Shown one piece after another: positions 8,796 to 15,163 of a DNA stretch of 64,000 nucleotides. How positions within the stretch are numbered: the first letter of the stretch is position 1; each line of letters opens with the position of its first letter. Source of the DNA: UBA1351 sp963677885 (lineage in GTDB: Bacteria; Bacillota; Clostridia; Lachnospirales; Vallitaleaceae); assembly GCA_963677885.1 (NCBI GenBank), contig OY782500.1, positions 744,001 through 808,000 of the forward strand, given 5' to 3'. The translations under genes were made by a program, and so were the position numbers. The notes under the pieces are model-generated. The model saw nothing but the letters and a program-made list of their open reading frames with translations, ran no database searches and was not told the origin of the DNA.

Positions 8796-9099
8796 TTTGT
8801 TCTTCGTATAGATCACGTATGAATTTGCTAACTATATCTTTGTTATTTTCAGATAATTCTCTATACATATTTACAAGATTGCTTTCTTCAAGGCTAGATA
8901 GGTCACCAGAAACAATATAATTTATGGGAAGTCCATATTTGTCTTGTAATTTTAATAGTGCTTTTGAGGATGGCTCAAATTTCCCATTTACCCAACCGCT
9001 AACATTACCTTTTGATATGCCTGTCTCTTTGTTAATTTGATGGCTTGTGATACCCCTATCTTTAAGCCATTGGTCTAATCTACTTGCTATACTATTCAT
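8785..9099 (-). CDS. XRE-family prophage repressor
   Basis: 104-residue DNA-binding protein. Helix-turn-helix at about residues 16-45 (SHQINKETGISKGNVSGWVNG) in an N-terminal Cro/CI-type domain, followed by a short charged helical tail for dimerisation. It is divergent from the phage operon, and two operators lie in the 150-bp gap between them. Likely keeps the plus-strand operon off. It lacks a RecA-cleavable peptidase domain, so SOS release would have to act indirectly, for example through the LexA-box unit on its 3' side. Confidence 0.85.
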   Translation of the reverse strand: MNSIASRLDQWLKDRGITSHQINKETGISKGNVSGWVNGKFEPSSKALLKLQDKYGLPINYIVSGDLSSLEESNLVNMYRELSENNKDIVSKFIRDLYEEQKKD

Positions 9100-9127
9100 T
9101 TTTTTACCCCTTTATAAAAAATAATAC

Positions 9128-9186
9128 TTGACGTTTCAATATTGATACCTTATAATACAAAACATGAAACGTTCCAATATTGGAAC
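9128..9186 (+). promoter_or_regulatory. Early promoter of prophage 1 with two repressor operators
   Basis: -35 TTGACG (9128-9133), 17-bp spacer, -10 TATAAT (9151-9156). Operator 1 GTTTCAATATTGATAC (9133-9148) overlaps the spacer. Operator 2 GTTCCAATATTGGAAC (9171-9186), a perfect 16-bp palindrome, lies over the start region. Both fit binding by the divergent XRE repressor. Confidence 0.8.
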
Positions 9187-9250
9187 TAGTGCTAATATAA
9201 GTACTATTTACATATTACTATTAACTATTCATTAAGTAAAGGAGTTCATT

Positions 9251-9421
9251 ATGAAAAAAGTTAAACAAGTAAAAGGTTGTGTTATCGGTTATGAAAAGGA
9301 AACTAAAACATATGAGGTTTATACCTCGGAAGAATGGTCATATGGAAATGGAATGAGATATCCAGAATATGACGGAATTGATACTTTAGACGAAGCTATA
9401 GAATTAGCAACTTACTTATAG
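9251..9421 (+). CDS. Small acidic early phage protein (56 aa)
   Basis: 56 residues, ATG after AAAGGAGTTC, first gene of the repressor-controlled operon and 10 bp from the next. It reads MKKVKQVKGCVIGYEKE then a Tyr/Glu-rich C-terminal half, suggesting a small beta-rich fold. No family recognised. Good RBS, tight spacing and position support it being real. Confidence 0.65.
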   Translation: MKKVKQVKGCVIGYEKETKTYEVYTSEEWSYGNGMRYPEYDGIDTLDEAIELATYL

Positions 9422-9431
9422 GAGGAATTAA

Positions 9432-9692
9432 ATGAAAGTCAATAAAAAACTAACTTACCTAAAAACAAATGTAAAATCTGGTGTTTCAAAAGCTGGCAAG
9501 CCTTATGAGATTACTGAACTAACCTTTATGGATGAAGAGTACGAACAGATCACTGTCGGTGCTTCCAGAGAGGTCCAACGAAATCATATGGACCTAGTAG
9601 CAACAAAGGCTTATAACGTAACCCTTGACCTTGGTCAACGCGGCTTTAACAAGACCGTTGAACTTTATGACTTCAAGGACTTAGCAAAATAG
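9432..9692 (+). CDS. Candidate single-stranded-DNA-binding protein (pV-like)
   Basis: 86 residues, small, beta-rich and charged, with Lys/Gly-rich segment KSGVSKAGKPYE and alternating hydrophobic strands that suggest an OB fold. Filamentous phages need a protein that coats the single strand before assembly, and its size and place (after early genes, before structural genes) match. The unrelated 77-residue protein at 31151-31384 holds the same position in prophage 2. Function is inferred from context, not from a clear motif. Confidence 0.55.
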   Translation: MKVNKKLTYLKTNVKSGVSKAGKPYEITELTFMDEEYEQITVGASREVQRNHMDLVATKAYNVTLDLGQRGFNKTVELYDFKDLAK

Positions 9693-9749
9693 ACCCTACT
9701 TAATGTAGTTTCTATATACCCCTTACCCCTTTACTTACTTACCCCTAAT

Positions 9750-9805
9750 AGTGGTGATGATGGAACAGATTAAGTTCTGGAGAGGTTCAACTCCTCTACA
9801 CCACT
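9750..9805 (+). ncRNA. tRNA-like fold lacking a D arm
   Basis: Perfect 7-bp acceptor-like helix AGTGGTG (9750-9756)/CACCACT (9799-9805). Second stem GGAAC/GTTCT (9762-9766/9774-9778) with a 7-nt loop. Third stem AGAGG/CCTCT (9781-9785/9793-9797) closing TTCAACT, a T-loop consensus. There is no D arm and position 33 is not U, so it is not a normal tRNA. It lies in the 139-bp gap before the adsorption-type gene and could be an mRNA processing or stability signal. Confidence 0.4.
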
Positions 9806-9831
9806 TTATCAAATTTAAAAGGAGAGATAGC

Positions 9832-11280
9832 ATGACAATAAGTAAGCAAACAAAGGTCATGAGTTTAATAGTAGTTATTGTTCTGCTATTTATCATGATT
9901 GGAAGTGCAACAACGGTATTTGGTTATACTTCGATAAGTGAGACGTTAGCATTAGAATATGTCGATTACGTAAACAGTTATTTTGTTGAAACTGATTCTG
10001 AATATATAGACATTGATACATCTAATGTTATGGTGTTTCATTCCGTTAATAATGGAAATGAATGGTATATGCTTTCATGGTCGAAGCCTCCAACTCATTC
10101 CCCTATAAAATTAGATGCAAATGGTGATTCTATTATTTGGACTTCTGAAACTGGTGAACAATTTTATACTACTTGGGTAAAACCTGATAAATCTTATTGG
10201 ACATCTGTTACTCAAAGCACTACAACTCAAATTACTGATAGTACTTATGATTGGTCTGTAGATGCAATATGGTCAAACTATGATGTTTATGATACTGGTG
10301 GTTCTCTTCTGCATTCAGCTGATTATGGTGGTCTGGTTGATGCTTCATGGTATAGCATTAAAGGTTTTACTGGTGATTATGTAGATTTTTATTTTACTGA
10401 TCTAGATAATGTAGAAACTTTTAATTTACATATGTATCAAGAAAAACTCTTCGGTGAAGAGTATATAACCACTTGGTACTTTGATAATACTACTGATACG
10501 TGGCGCTTTGATTATCGTTCTCCATATTGGACAACTTATAAAGCTGACCCCGATAAGATTCGCTTTGAAGTCACTTGGACCTATTCAGACCAATCAAGTG
10601 AAGTTACTGAAACGATATTACCAGAACAGGCCCTACCCACTAAGACAACGGTTATAAAACCTAAGTTTATTTTGGATTATGACCCAAGTACGGATGATTT
10701 GACTTTAAGGACCAATTACACGAATACCTATCAAATTGACCTTGTTAAATCGGCTTACACGAACTATAAAGTGATTTCCTATACTGTACTGGATGAAGTT
10801 ATTCCCATGACGGCAGACGCTCCTGAGGTTATCTATAACGGTGCAATCAAGCTTGGTGAAATATGGGACCTATTTATTCGAAGTGAGGACGGTAGTATCC
10901 TTTACGGCTCCTATCGGTTCGATAAAACGCTCTTAAGTGACAATGATTATTCTGTAGGCTTTGACATAGAAGTAACTGGACTTGAATATCCTGACGTATT
11001 TAATACCACTTTCAATGATGATTACTACAACAATATGCCAGACGGTTATGAACCTGAGGACTTTGTTCTACATGATGGTGGTGACGTGTATGATTGGCTC
11101 GCAAAAGCTAAAGAACTTGTACAGGGTATGCAGAGAATGTCAGAGGGATTTTTCAAGTTAATTAGTGCGGTATCTGCTTTTGCTGTTGAAAATCCACTGT
11201 TATCTTTGATGATTGGCGCTATTTCCTTAATCGTCACTACTAAGACGGTTGTAATTATCTATGGATTATTTAAGCCATAG
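9832..11280 (+). CDS. Secreted, C-terminally anchored phage protein (pIII-like adsorption candidate)
   Basis: 482 residues from the ATG at 9832, chosen for AAAGGAGAG eight bases upstream. An N-terminal signal or anchor (SLIVVIVLLFIMIGSATTVFG) is followed by a long extracellular part rich in Tyr, Thr, Asp and Trp with beta-strand character, then a C-terminal hydrophobic helix (about 455-480, SLMIGAISLIVTTKTVVIIYG). This topology is that of filamentous phage pIII, which binds the host and ends assembly. No sequence similarity to a known pIII was recognised; the call rests on topology and gene order. Followed by three small membrane proteins. Confidence 0.6.
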   Translation: MTISKQTKVMSLIVVIVLLFIMIGSATTVFGYTSISETLALEYVDYVNSYFVETDSEYIDIDTSNVMVFHSVNNGNEWYMLSWSKPPTHSPIKLDANGDSIIWTSETGEQFYTTWVKPDKSYWTSVTQSTTTQITDSTYDWSVDAIWSNYDVYDTGGSLLHSADYGGLVDASWYSIKGFTGDYVDFYFTDLDNVETFNLHMYQEKLFGEEYITTWYFDNTTDTWRFDYRSPYWTTYKADPDKIRFEVTWTYSDQSSEVTETILPEQALPTKTTVIKPKFILDYDPSTDDLTLRTNYTNTYQIDLVKSAYTNYKVISYTVLDEVIPMTADAPEVIYNGAIKLGEIWDLFIRSEDGSILYGSYRFDKTLLSDNDYSVGFDIEVTGLEYPDVFNTTFNDDYYNNMPDGYEPEDFVLHDGGDVYDWLAKAKELVQGMQRMSEGFFKLISAVSAFAVENPLLSLMIGAISLIVTTKTVVIIYGLFKP

Positions 11281-11291
11281 GGGGTGATTGA

Positions 11292-11558
11292 ATGAGCGAA
11301 AGCACTTTTATGATGATTGTTAAAGCCGTATTTGATTGGCTTAACATTGTTATACATGGAATGGACGAAATGGTCCTCTTACGGTTTGAAAACGGTATGG
11401 ACCTTTCAGTCTGGGATTTATCAATAGGAACTTTCATAGCTGGTGTAATTATATCGGTTATGGCAATTATGTTTTATCAGGACGCTAACAAAGGAGAAAG
11501 TACTGGTGAAACTGGTACAAACTCTGGGCGTAAACGTCCCCGGGCTAAAGTGAGGTGA
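11292..11558 (+). CDS. Small coat-like membrane protein A
   Basis: 88 residues. Amphipathic N-terminal helix, short acidic segment with LLRFENGMDLS, one transmembrane helix (about 45-62) and a basic C-terminal tail (GRKRPRAKVR) suited to contact phage DNA. It shares its layout and an ENG-centred segment with protein C (11833-12033). Candidate minor or major coat protein. It overlaps the next gene by a few bases if that begins at GTG 11555. Confidence 0.55.
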   Translation: MSESTFMMIVKAVFDWLNIVIHGMDEMVLLRFENGMDLSVWDLSIGTFIAGVIISVMAIMFYQDANKGESTGETGTNSGRKRPRAKVR

Positions 11559-11563
11559 ATAAC

Positions 11564-11818
11564 ATGACATTAGTACAATTCATGTATGATCTATTGACTA
11601 CCATACTCGGTGATTATCAGCCGATTATGACAACTATTGAATATGAACTTGCAGACGGTTCGATACATAGCTATCAAGCCGTAGCAAGTGGTATTGCAGG
11701 TATAAACGTGCAATATATATTAGCATTTGCACTATTTATATATCTGTTTGAAAAGATTCTGTCCTATATAAACGCTGGTGTGCTGTATATAGGTGGATAT
11801 AAAGTAAAAAAATTATAA
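11564..11818 (+). CDS. Small coat-like membrane protein B
   Basis: 84 residues from ATG 11564 (GAGGTGAATAAC upstream). An N-terminal helix, an acidic/Ser-rich segment, one transmembrane helix (about 49-66, GINVQYILAFALFIYLFEKIL) and a basic end KVKKL. Same topology as its two neighbours. Likely virion component inserted in the membrane before extrusion. Confidence 0.55.
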   Translation: MTLVQFMYDLLTTILGDYQPIMTTIEYELADGSIHSYQAVASGIAGINVQYILAFALFIYLFEKILSYINAGVLYIGGYKVKKL

Positions 11819-11832
11819 GGAGGATTTAGTCT

Positions 11833-12033
11833 ATGCAAGCAATTTTAGACCTCATGGGTGCTATTTTCGGTTGGTTGTTCGTAGATATGGACGGTGCTGA
11901 ATTGGTATACGAAAACGGTGCAATCGTTGAGTTCATCAACTTTTTACTTAGTGTTCCACTGCTTACTATCCCTATCGGATTCGGACTTGTCGTATCTGTC
12001 ATTGCGTTCTACAAAAAAGTTAGACACGCCTAA
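11833..12033 (+). CDS. Small coat-like membrane protein C
   Basis: 66 residues with AAGGAGG upstream. Hydrophobic amphipathic start, acidic middle (DMDGAELVYENG), one transmembrane helix (about 38-56) and basic tail KKVRHA. Of the three it is closest in size and charge pattern to a filamentous major coat protein (acidic outside, hydrophobic middle, basic DNA-facing end), and it lies just before a strong hairpin, as gene VIII does in M13-type phages. It has no cleavable signal peptide, like the coat proteins of some inoviruses. Confidence 0.55.
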   Translation: MQAILDLMGAIFGWLFVDMDGAELVYENGAIVEFINFLLSVPLLTIPIGFGLVVSVIAFYKKVRHA

Positions 12034-12035
12034 GA

Positions 12036-12075
12036 AAACCATAACAGGGTCCTCGGGGACCCTGTTGTGGTTTTA
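12036..12075 (+). terminator. Strong central hairpin after the coat-like genes
   Basis: AAAACC...AACAGGGTCC pairs with GGACCCTGTT...GGTTTT around a TCGG loop, about 17 bp. The T-run is only four bases, so it may be a partial terminator that raises coat-gene expression over the ATPase gene, as in M13. Confidence 0.75.
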
Positions 12076-12098
12076 ACCTAAAGAAAGGAAGTGAGACT

Positions 12099-12800
12099 AT
12101 CGCTATAGAATTAATGTTCGCTAACAAAGGAACTGGAAAAACAACTTATTTTGCAAAACGTATTAAAGCTGATCTAAAGAATAAAAAAGTAACTGCCGTA
12201 TTCTGTAACGTTCCTATATACGGCGCATTAAAATTTGATGTAAAAGAATATCTTGGTAGACGTGATTTACCTCGGGGTTCAAAGGTGTATATAGATGAGG
12301 GCGCTATAGAGCTGCCTAATACTGTTAACTTAACTAAGCAACAAGCCCTATATTTTATCTTATCCAGACATGCCGAAGTAGATTTCTATATCATTTCCCA
12401 ATCATGGGAAGATTTAAACATAAAGATTAGACGGTTATATGACAAAGTATGGTTCCTGAAACGTCACTGGTTAATCAGTGATATTACAGTGCTCCACCGT
12501 TATAGAAAGGAACTTGAGGTAGACGAAGAAACCCATCAATTTGTAGATGGATACTACAAAACGTTCCCTTGGCCGATTATCAATCGGAAAATGGTTTATA
12601 GACCTAATTACTATAGGTTCTTTGATAGCTATGATATGCCGTCTGTAGGACCTCAAGTACCTATGGAAACATGGGAAGTCGAACTTCCCCCTACCTTTAT
12701 ATCAAAAGTTATGTATCTGGTAGATAACCTGTACAAGAAGATGACCAAAAAGGAAGTGATCACTAATGAAAATGATGATGACTTGCGAAACGTGTCTTAA
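12099..12800 (+). CDS. Zot/pI-type morphogenesis ATPase, prophage 1
   Basis: Assembly ATPase of filamentous phages that drives virion extrusion at the membrane. Walker A GTGKTT lies near the start and Walker B VYIDEGA about 60 residues later. The first in-frame ATG is 12114, but that leaves the P-loop only about five residues from the end and 22 nt from the ribosome site. The in-frame ATC at 12099 is seven bases after AAAGGAAG and gives the usual family start (IELMFANKGTGKT), so I propose an AUC start (233 aa). No C-terminal periplasmic zot peptide is visible. Confidence 0.8.
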   Translation: MAIELMFANKGTGKTTYFAKRIKADLKNKKVTAVFCNVPIYGALKFDVKEYLGRRDLPRGSKVYIDEGAIELPNTVNLTKQQALYFILSRHAEVDFYIISQSWEDLNIKIRRLYDKVWFLKRHWLISDITVLHRYRKELEVDEETHQFVDGYYKTFPWPIINRKMVYRPNYYRFFDSYDMPSVGPQVPMETWEVELPPTFISKVMYLVDNLYKKMTKKEVITNENDDDLRNVS

Positions 12801-12912
12801 ACATTATTTAAATTGCGAACAATGTGATTTCGGTCAACAAAAGGAGTTCTGTATTTACCGTCTCCTAGAGAAAGAATTGAACCAAAAGAAAGAGGTCAAA
12901 GTTTCCAATTAA
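12766..12912 (+). CDS. Cysteine-rich mini-protein (48 aa), zinc-knuckle-like
   Basis: 48 residues, overlapping the 3' end of the ATPase gene, with AAGGAAGTGATC upstream. Cys pairs CETC (7-10) and CEQC (17-20) plus a later single Cys suggest a metal site; the C-terminal half is a lysine/glutamate helix. Similar in style to the Cys-rich 76-residue protein of prophage 2 (21875-22105), though not clearly homologous. Function unknown. Confidence 0.55.
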   Translation: MKMMMTCETCLKHYLNCEQCDFGQQKEFCIYRLLEKELNQKKEVKVSN

Positions 12913-12954
12913 GCCTATTTTTATTGTTCGTGCTTTTGTTAAGCAGAGGGTTAA

Positions 12955-13004
12955 AAAGTGGACGCGAGCGTAGCGAGGGCTTCGGTGCGAGAGCACTCCA
13001 CTTT
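12955..13004. other. Branched hairpin, candidate packaging signal
   Basis: AAAGTGGA (12955-12962) pairs with TCCACTTT (12997-13004) and encloses small hairpins CGC...GCG and GTGC-GAGA-GCAC. It sits in the 217-bp gap after the ATPase gene. Filamentous phages use such an imperfect hairpin to start packaging; that role is inferred from position and shape only. Confidence 0.45.
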
Positions 13005-13129
13005 ACCGACTGCATGGTATAAGTCATACGCTGATGCTTTTATGATATTTTCGCTTTTTGAAAATAGCGTAAAAGAGGATTTGTCGGATGACGTGTTAAT
13101 GATTGGATGAAGATTGAAAGGAAAAAGTT

Positions 13130-13366
13130 ATGGAAGAAATGATGGAAATATTGGGTGCTGTTTTGGCAATGCAATTTGGAATATTTGCTATTTTAGGTAT
13201 TCTATGTCTTGATTTGTATGTTTATTTGAAAAGAAAGTTGAAAAATATTGAGCGTATGCAAATGAATTTTTATCTTGATTACCTTAAGTATGTTAGGGGA
13301 TTTGAGAATCTGTCAGATGAAGTCATCATGCATCATCAAGGAATAAGTAGTACAGAAAAGGATTGA
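13130..13366 (+). CDS. Small single-span membrane protein
   Basis: 78 residues, ATG after GAAAGGAAAAAG. One N-terminal transmembrane helix (about 10-32, FGIFAILGILCLDLYVYL), then a basic, charged cytoplasmic helix. Its stop codon lies inside the start of the palindrome that begins the methyltransferase cassette. Unknown role; a virion or immunity protein is possible. Confidence 0.55.
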   Translation: MEEMMEILGAVLAMQFGIFAILGILCLDLYVYLKRKLKNIERMQMNFYLDYLKYVRGFENLSDEVIMHHQGISSTEKD

Positions 13367-13367
13367 A

Positions 13368-13386
13368 TATAGGGCTATTAGCCCTT
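13368..13386. repeat. Cassette palindrome, prophage 1 copy
   Basis: TATAGGGCTATTAGCCCTT, centred on the near-perfect palindrome GGGCTATTAGCCC. The same element occurs three times in prophage 2 (20804, 21377, 21855), between its cargo genes. Here it precedes the shared methyltransferase. Confidence 0.8.
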
Positions 13387-13401
13387 AAGGAAAGGAATAA
13401 T

Positions 13402-13833
13402 ATGAATTCAAGTTTATTGAGTAGTAAAAAGATGGATTGGAGAACTCCATTACCTTTTTTTAATGAATTGAATCGAGAGTTTGATTTTACTTTAGACCCT
13501 TGTGCTGATGATGATAATTTTAAATGTGATAATTATTTTACTGTTTTAGATGATGGGTTATTACAGGATTGGAAAGGTCATAATGTTTTTGTTAATCCAC
13601 CTTATGGTAGAGAAATTGGTAAATGGGTTCAAAAATGTTATGAAGAAAGTTTAAAGGATGATACTTTGGTTGTTATGCTTATTCCATCAAGAACTGATAC
13701 AAGCTATTTTCATGATTTCATTTATGGAAATGCTGAGATTCGTTTTTTACGCGGTCGTATAAAATTTTGGGATGATAATGATCAACCACAAGATCCTGCT
13801 CCATTTCCAAGTATGATTGTTATATTTAAATAG
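13402..13833 (+). CDS. Phage DNA N6-adenine methyltransferase (Dam family), copy 1
   Basis: 143-residue SAM-dependent methyltransferase of the phage Dam family (short DNA N-6-adenine-methyltransferase type). The catalytic NPPY motif lies at VNPPYGRE (about 75-82), preceded by DWRTP and FDFTLDPCAD segments typical of the family. Start ATG 13402 has AAGGAAAGG upstream; a TTG extension to 13363 runs through the palindrome and is rejected. Protein and surrounding DNA look identical to 21408-21839 in prophage 2. Likely protects phage DNA against host restriction. Confidence 0.88.
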   Translation: MNSSLLSSKKMDWRTPLPFFNELNREFDFTLDPCADDDNFKCDNYFTVLDDGLLQDWKGHNVFVNPPYGREIGKWVQKCYEESLKDDTLVVMLIPSRTDTSYFHDFIYGNAEIRFLRGRIKFWDDNDQPQDPAPFPSMIVIFK

Positions 13834-13857
13834 ATAGTATGCAACTATTAGGAACTA

Positions 13858-13902
13858 AGAAGTTGGGGTGCGCCGAAGGCGCTAGTATTACCCCCAACTT
13901 CT
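13858..13902 (+). other. Stem-loop replication origin with circovirus-type nonamer TAGTATTAC
   Basis: A perfect 11-bp stem AGAAGTTGGGG (13858-13868)/CCCCAACTTCT (13892-13902). Its 23-nt loop holds a nested hairpin GCGCC-GAA-GGCGC (13870-13882), then TAGTATTAC (13883-13891). That nonamer is the nick sequence of circoviruses (TAATATTAC in geminiviruses), presented unpaired in a loop. It lies directly upstream of the CRESS-type rep gene and is followed by iterons. Nicking here is inferred. Confidence 0.8.
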
Positions 13903-14087
13903 GAGACAAACACAAAAAACTGCTTTAAACCCAGTAAACACAAGGGTTTCCCTGTCTCAAAAAAAGTGAGACAAAATGAGACAAAAACAATTAAAAAAGT
14001 ACTCTAAACCCTTGTAAATAAAGGGCTAAGGATACTTCTGAGACAAAACATTAACTTCTGAGACAAAAACTAACTTCTGAGACAAAA
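13897..14087 (+). repeat. TGAGACAAAA iterons upstream of rep
   Basis: Direct copies of TGAGACAAA(A) at 13903, 13967-13976, 13977-13986, 14039-14048, 14059-14068 and 14078-14087, four of them extended to ACTTCTGAGACAAA. An inverted copy TGTCTCAAAA lies at 13953-13962. The arrangement next to the origin hairpin is that of Rep-binding iterons. Confidence 0.75.
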
Positions 14088-14097
14088 AGGGGTGTTT

Positions 14098-15147
14098 ATG
14101 GATAAGGTTGAAAAATCTCGGTCTTGGTTCTGTGTATTGAATAATCCCCAAAAGTTATTCGGTGATGAAATTACACCTGAACAGATGGTAGATAAGGTTA
14201 TAGAAATGTGGGCTACACGAACATCACGATCATGTGCTGTTAATTATGAAATTGGTGATTCAGGTACTCCGCATATGCACATGGTACTTGAGGATTCTAA
14301 TCAATGTAGGTTTAGTGCCTTACAAAAGTTGTTTCCTAGTATGCACATTGAACCAACTAAGGGTAACAAAAATCAAGCTAAAAGTTATATTGAAAAAAAA
14401 GGTAAATTTGAGGAAAAAGGACACACTGTAGTTGTAGACGCTAGATATCATGGAGATATTGTTGGTCATCAAGGTAAACGTAATGATTTATTGGATATTG
14501 AACAAATGATAAATGATGGTATGAAACCAAGTGAAATTATGCGTTTAAGTATCAATTACCGAAAACATGAGACTTTGATTCGCAAGACATACTTTGATAA
14601 AAGACACGCTGAAACCGACATAATGCGTGAAGTAAAAGTTTATTGGCACATGGGTGACTCTGGTTCTGGTAAATCTTATCAATACGTTAAATTATGCGAA
14701 TTACATGGTGAAGATGATGTTTATATGATGAATGACTATGAAAATGGCGGATTTGACGGTTACCAAGGTGAAAAGGTCCTTTTTATGGATGAATATAAAG
14801 GTGGTTTGTACTTTCAGCAATTTTTGAATTATCTTGATGTATATAAGGTTCAGGTCCATGCAAGATATGCAAATGTTTTCGCTTTATGGAATGAGGTACA
14901 TATTTCTTCTATCTATCCACCTGAACAGGTTTATAAGAAAATGGTTGATAATGACGAACGTGATGCAGACCCAATAAGTCAATTAATGAGACGTATTACA
15001 AAGATTATTTATCATTACAAAGAGGATTCAGACTATAAGCAGATTGAAGTAGAACCAAAAGATTATAAAAACTATGAACGATTCTTAAGGGATAATCCTG
15101 AAATTGGATTTGTAAAGGTTAAAGACGATTCAGAGACACCATTTTAG
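14098..15147 (+). CDS. CRESS-type replication initiator (HUH endonuclease + SF3 helicase)
   Basis: 349-residue rolling-circle initiator with all CRESS-DNA Rep motifs in order. Motif I WFCVLNNP (10-17), motif II with metal-binding His59/His61 (PHMHMVLE), motif III YIEK with Tyr97 as nicking residue. Helicase: Walker A GDSGSGKS (186-193), Walker B VLFMDEYKG (227-235), motif C ISSIYPP (269-275) and an arginine pair near 298. This architecture is known from circo-/geminiviruses and from some bacterial plasmids and elements; known M13-like inoviruses use quite different initiators. ATG 14098 fits AAAAAGGGG; a GTG at 14092 is possible. Probably nicks TAGTATTAC just upstream. Confidence 0.9.
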   Translation: MDKVEKSRSWFCVLNNPQKLFGDEITPEQMVDKVIEMWATRTSRSCAVNYEIGDSGTPHMHMVLEDSNQCRFSALQKLFPSMHIEPTKGNKNQAKSYIEKKGKFEEKGHTVVVDARYHGDIVGHQGKRNDLLDIEQMINDGMKPSEIMRLSINYRKHETLIRKTYFDKRHAETDIMREVKVYWHMGDSGSGKSYQYVKLCELHGEDDVYMMNDYENGGFDGYQGEKVLFMDEYKGGLYFQQFLNYLDVYKVQVHARYANVFALWNEVHISSIYPPEQVYKKMVDNDERDADPISQLMRRITKIIYHYKEDSDYKQIEVEPKDYKNYERFLRDNPEIGFVKVKDDSETPF

Positions 15148-15163
15148 AAAGGGGGTGAACTTA

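Noticed and set aside
9750..9805. Calling the tRNA-like fold a normal tRNA gene
   Set aside because: No D arm, position 33 is G and total length is 56 nt.
13363..13401. TTG-initiated N-terminal extension of the prophage 1 methyltransferase
   Set aside because: It translates the palindrome; ATG 13402 has a strong RBS and matches the prophage 2 copy.
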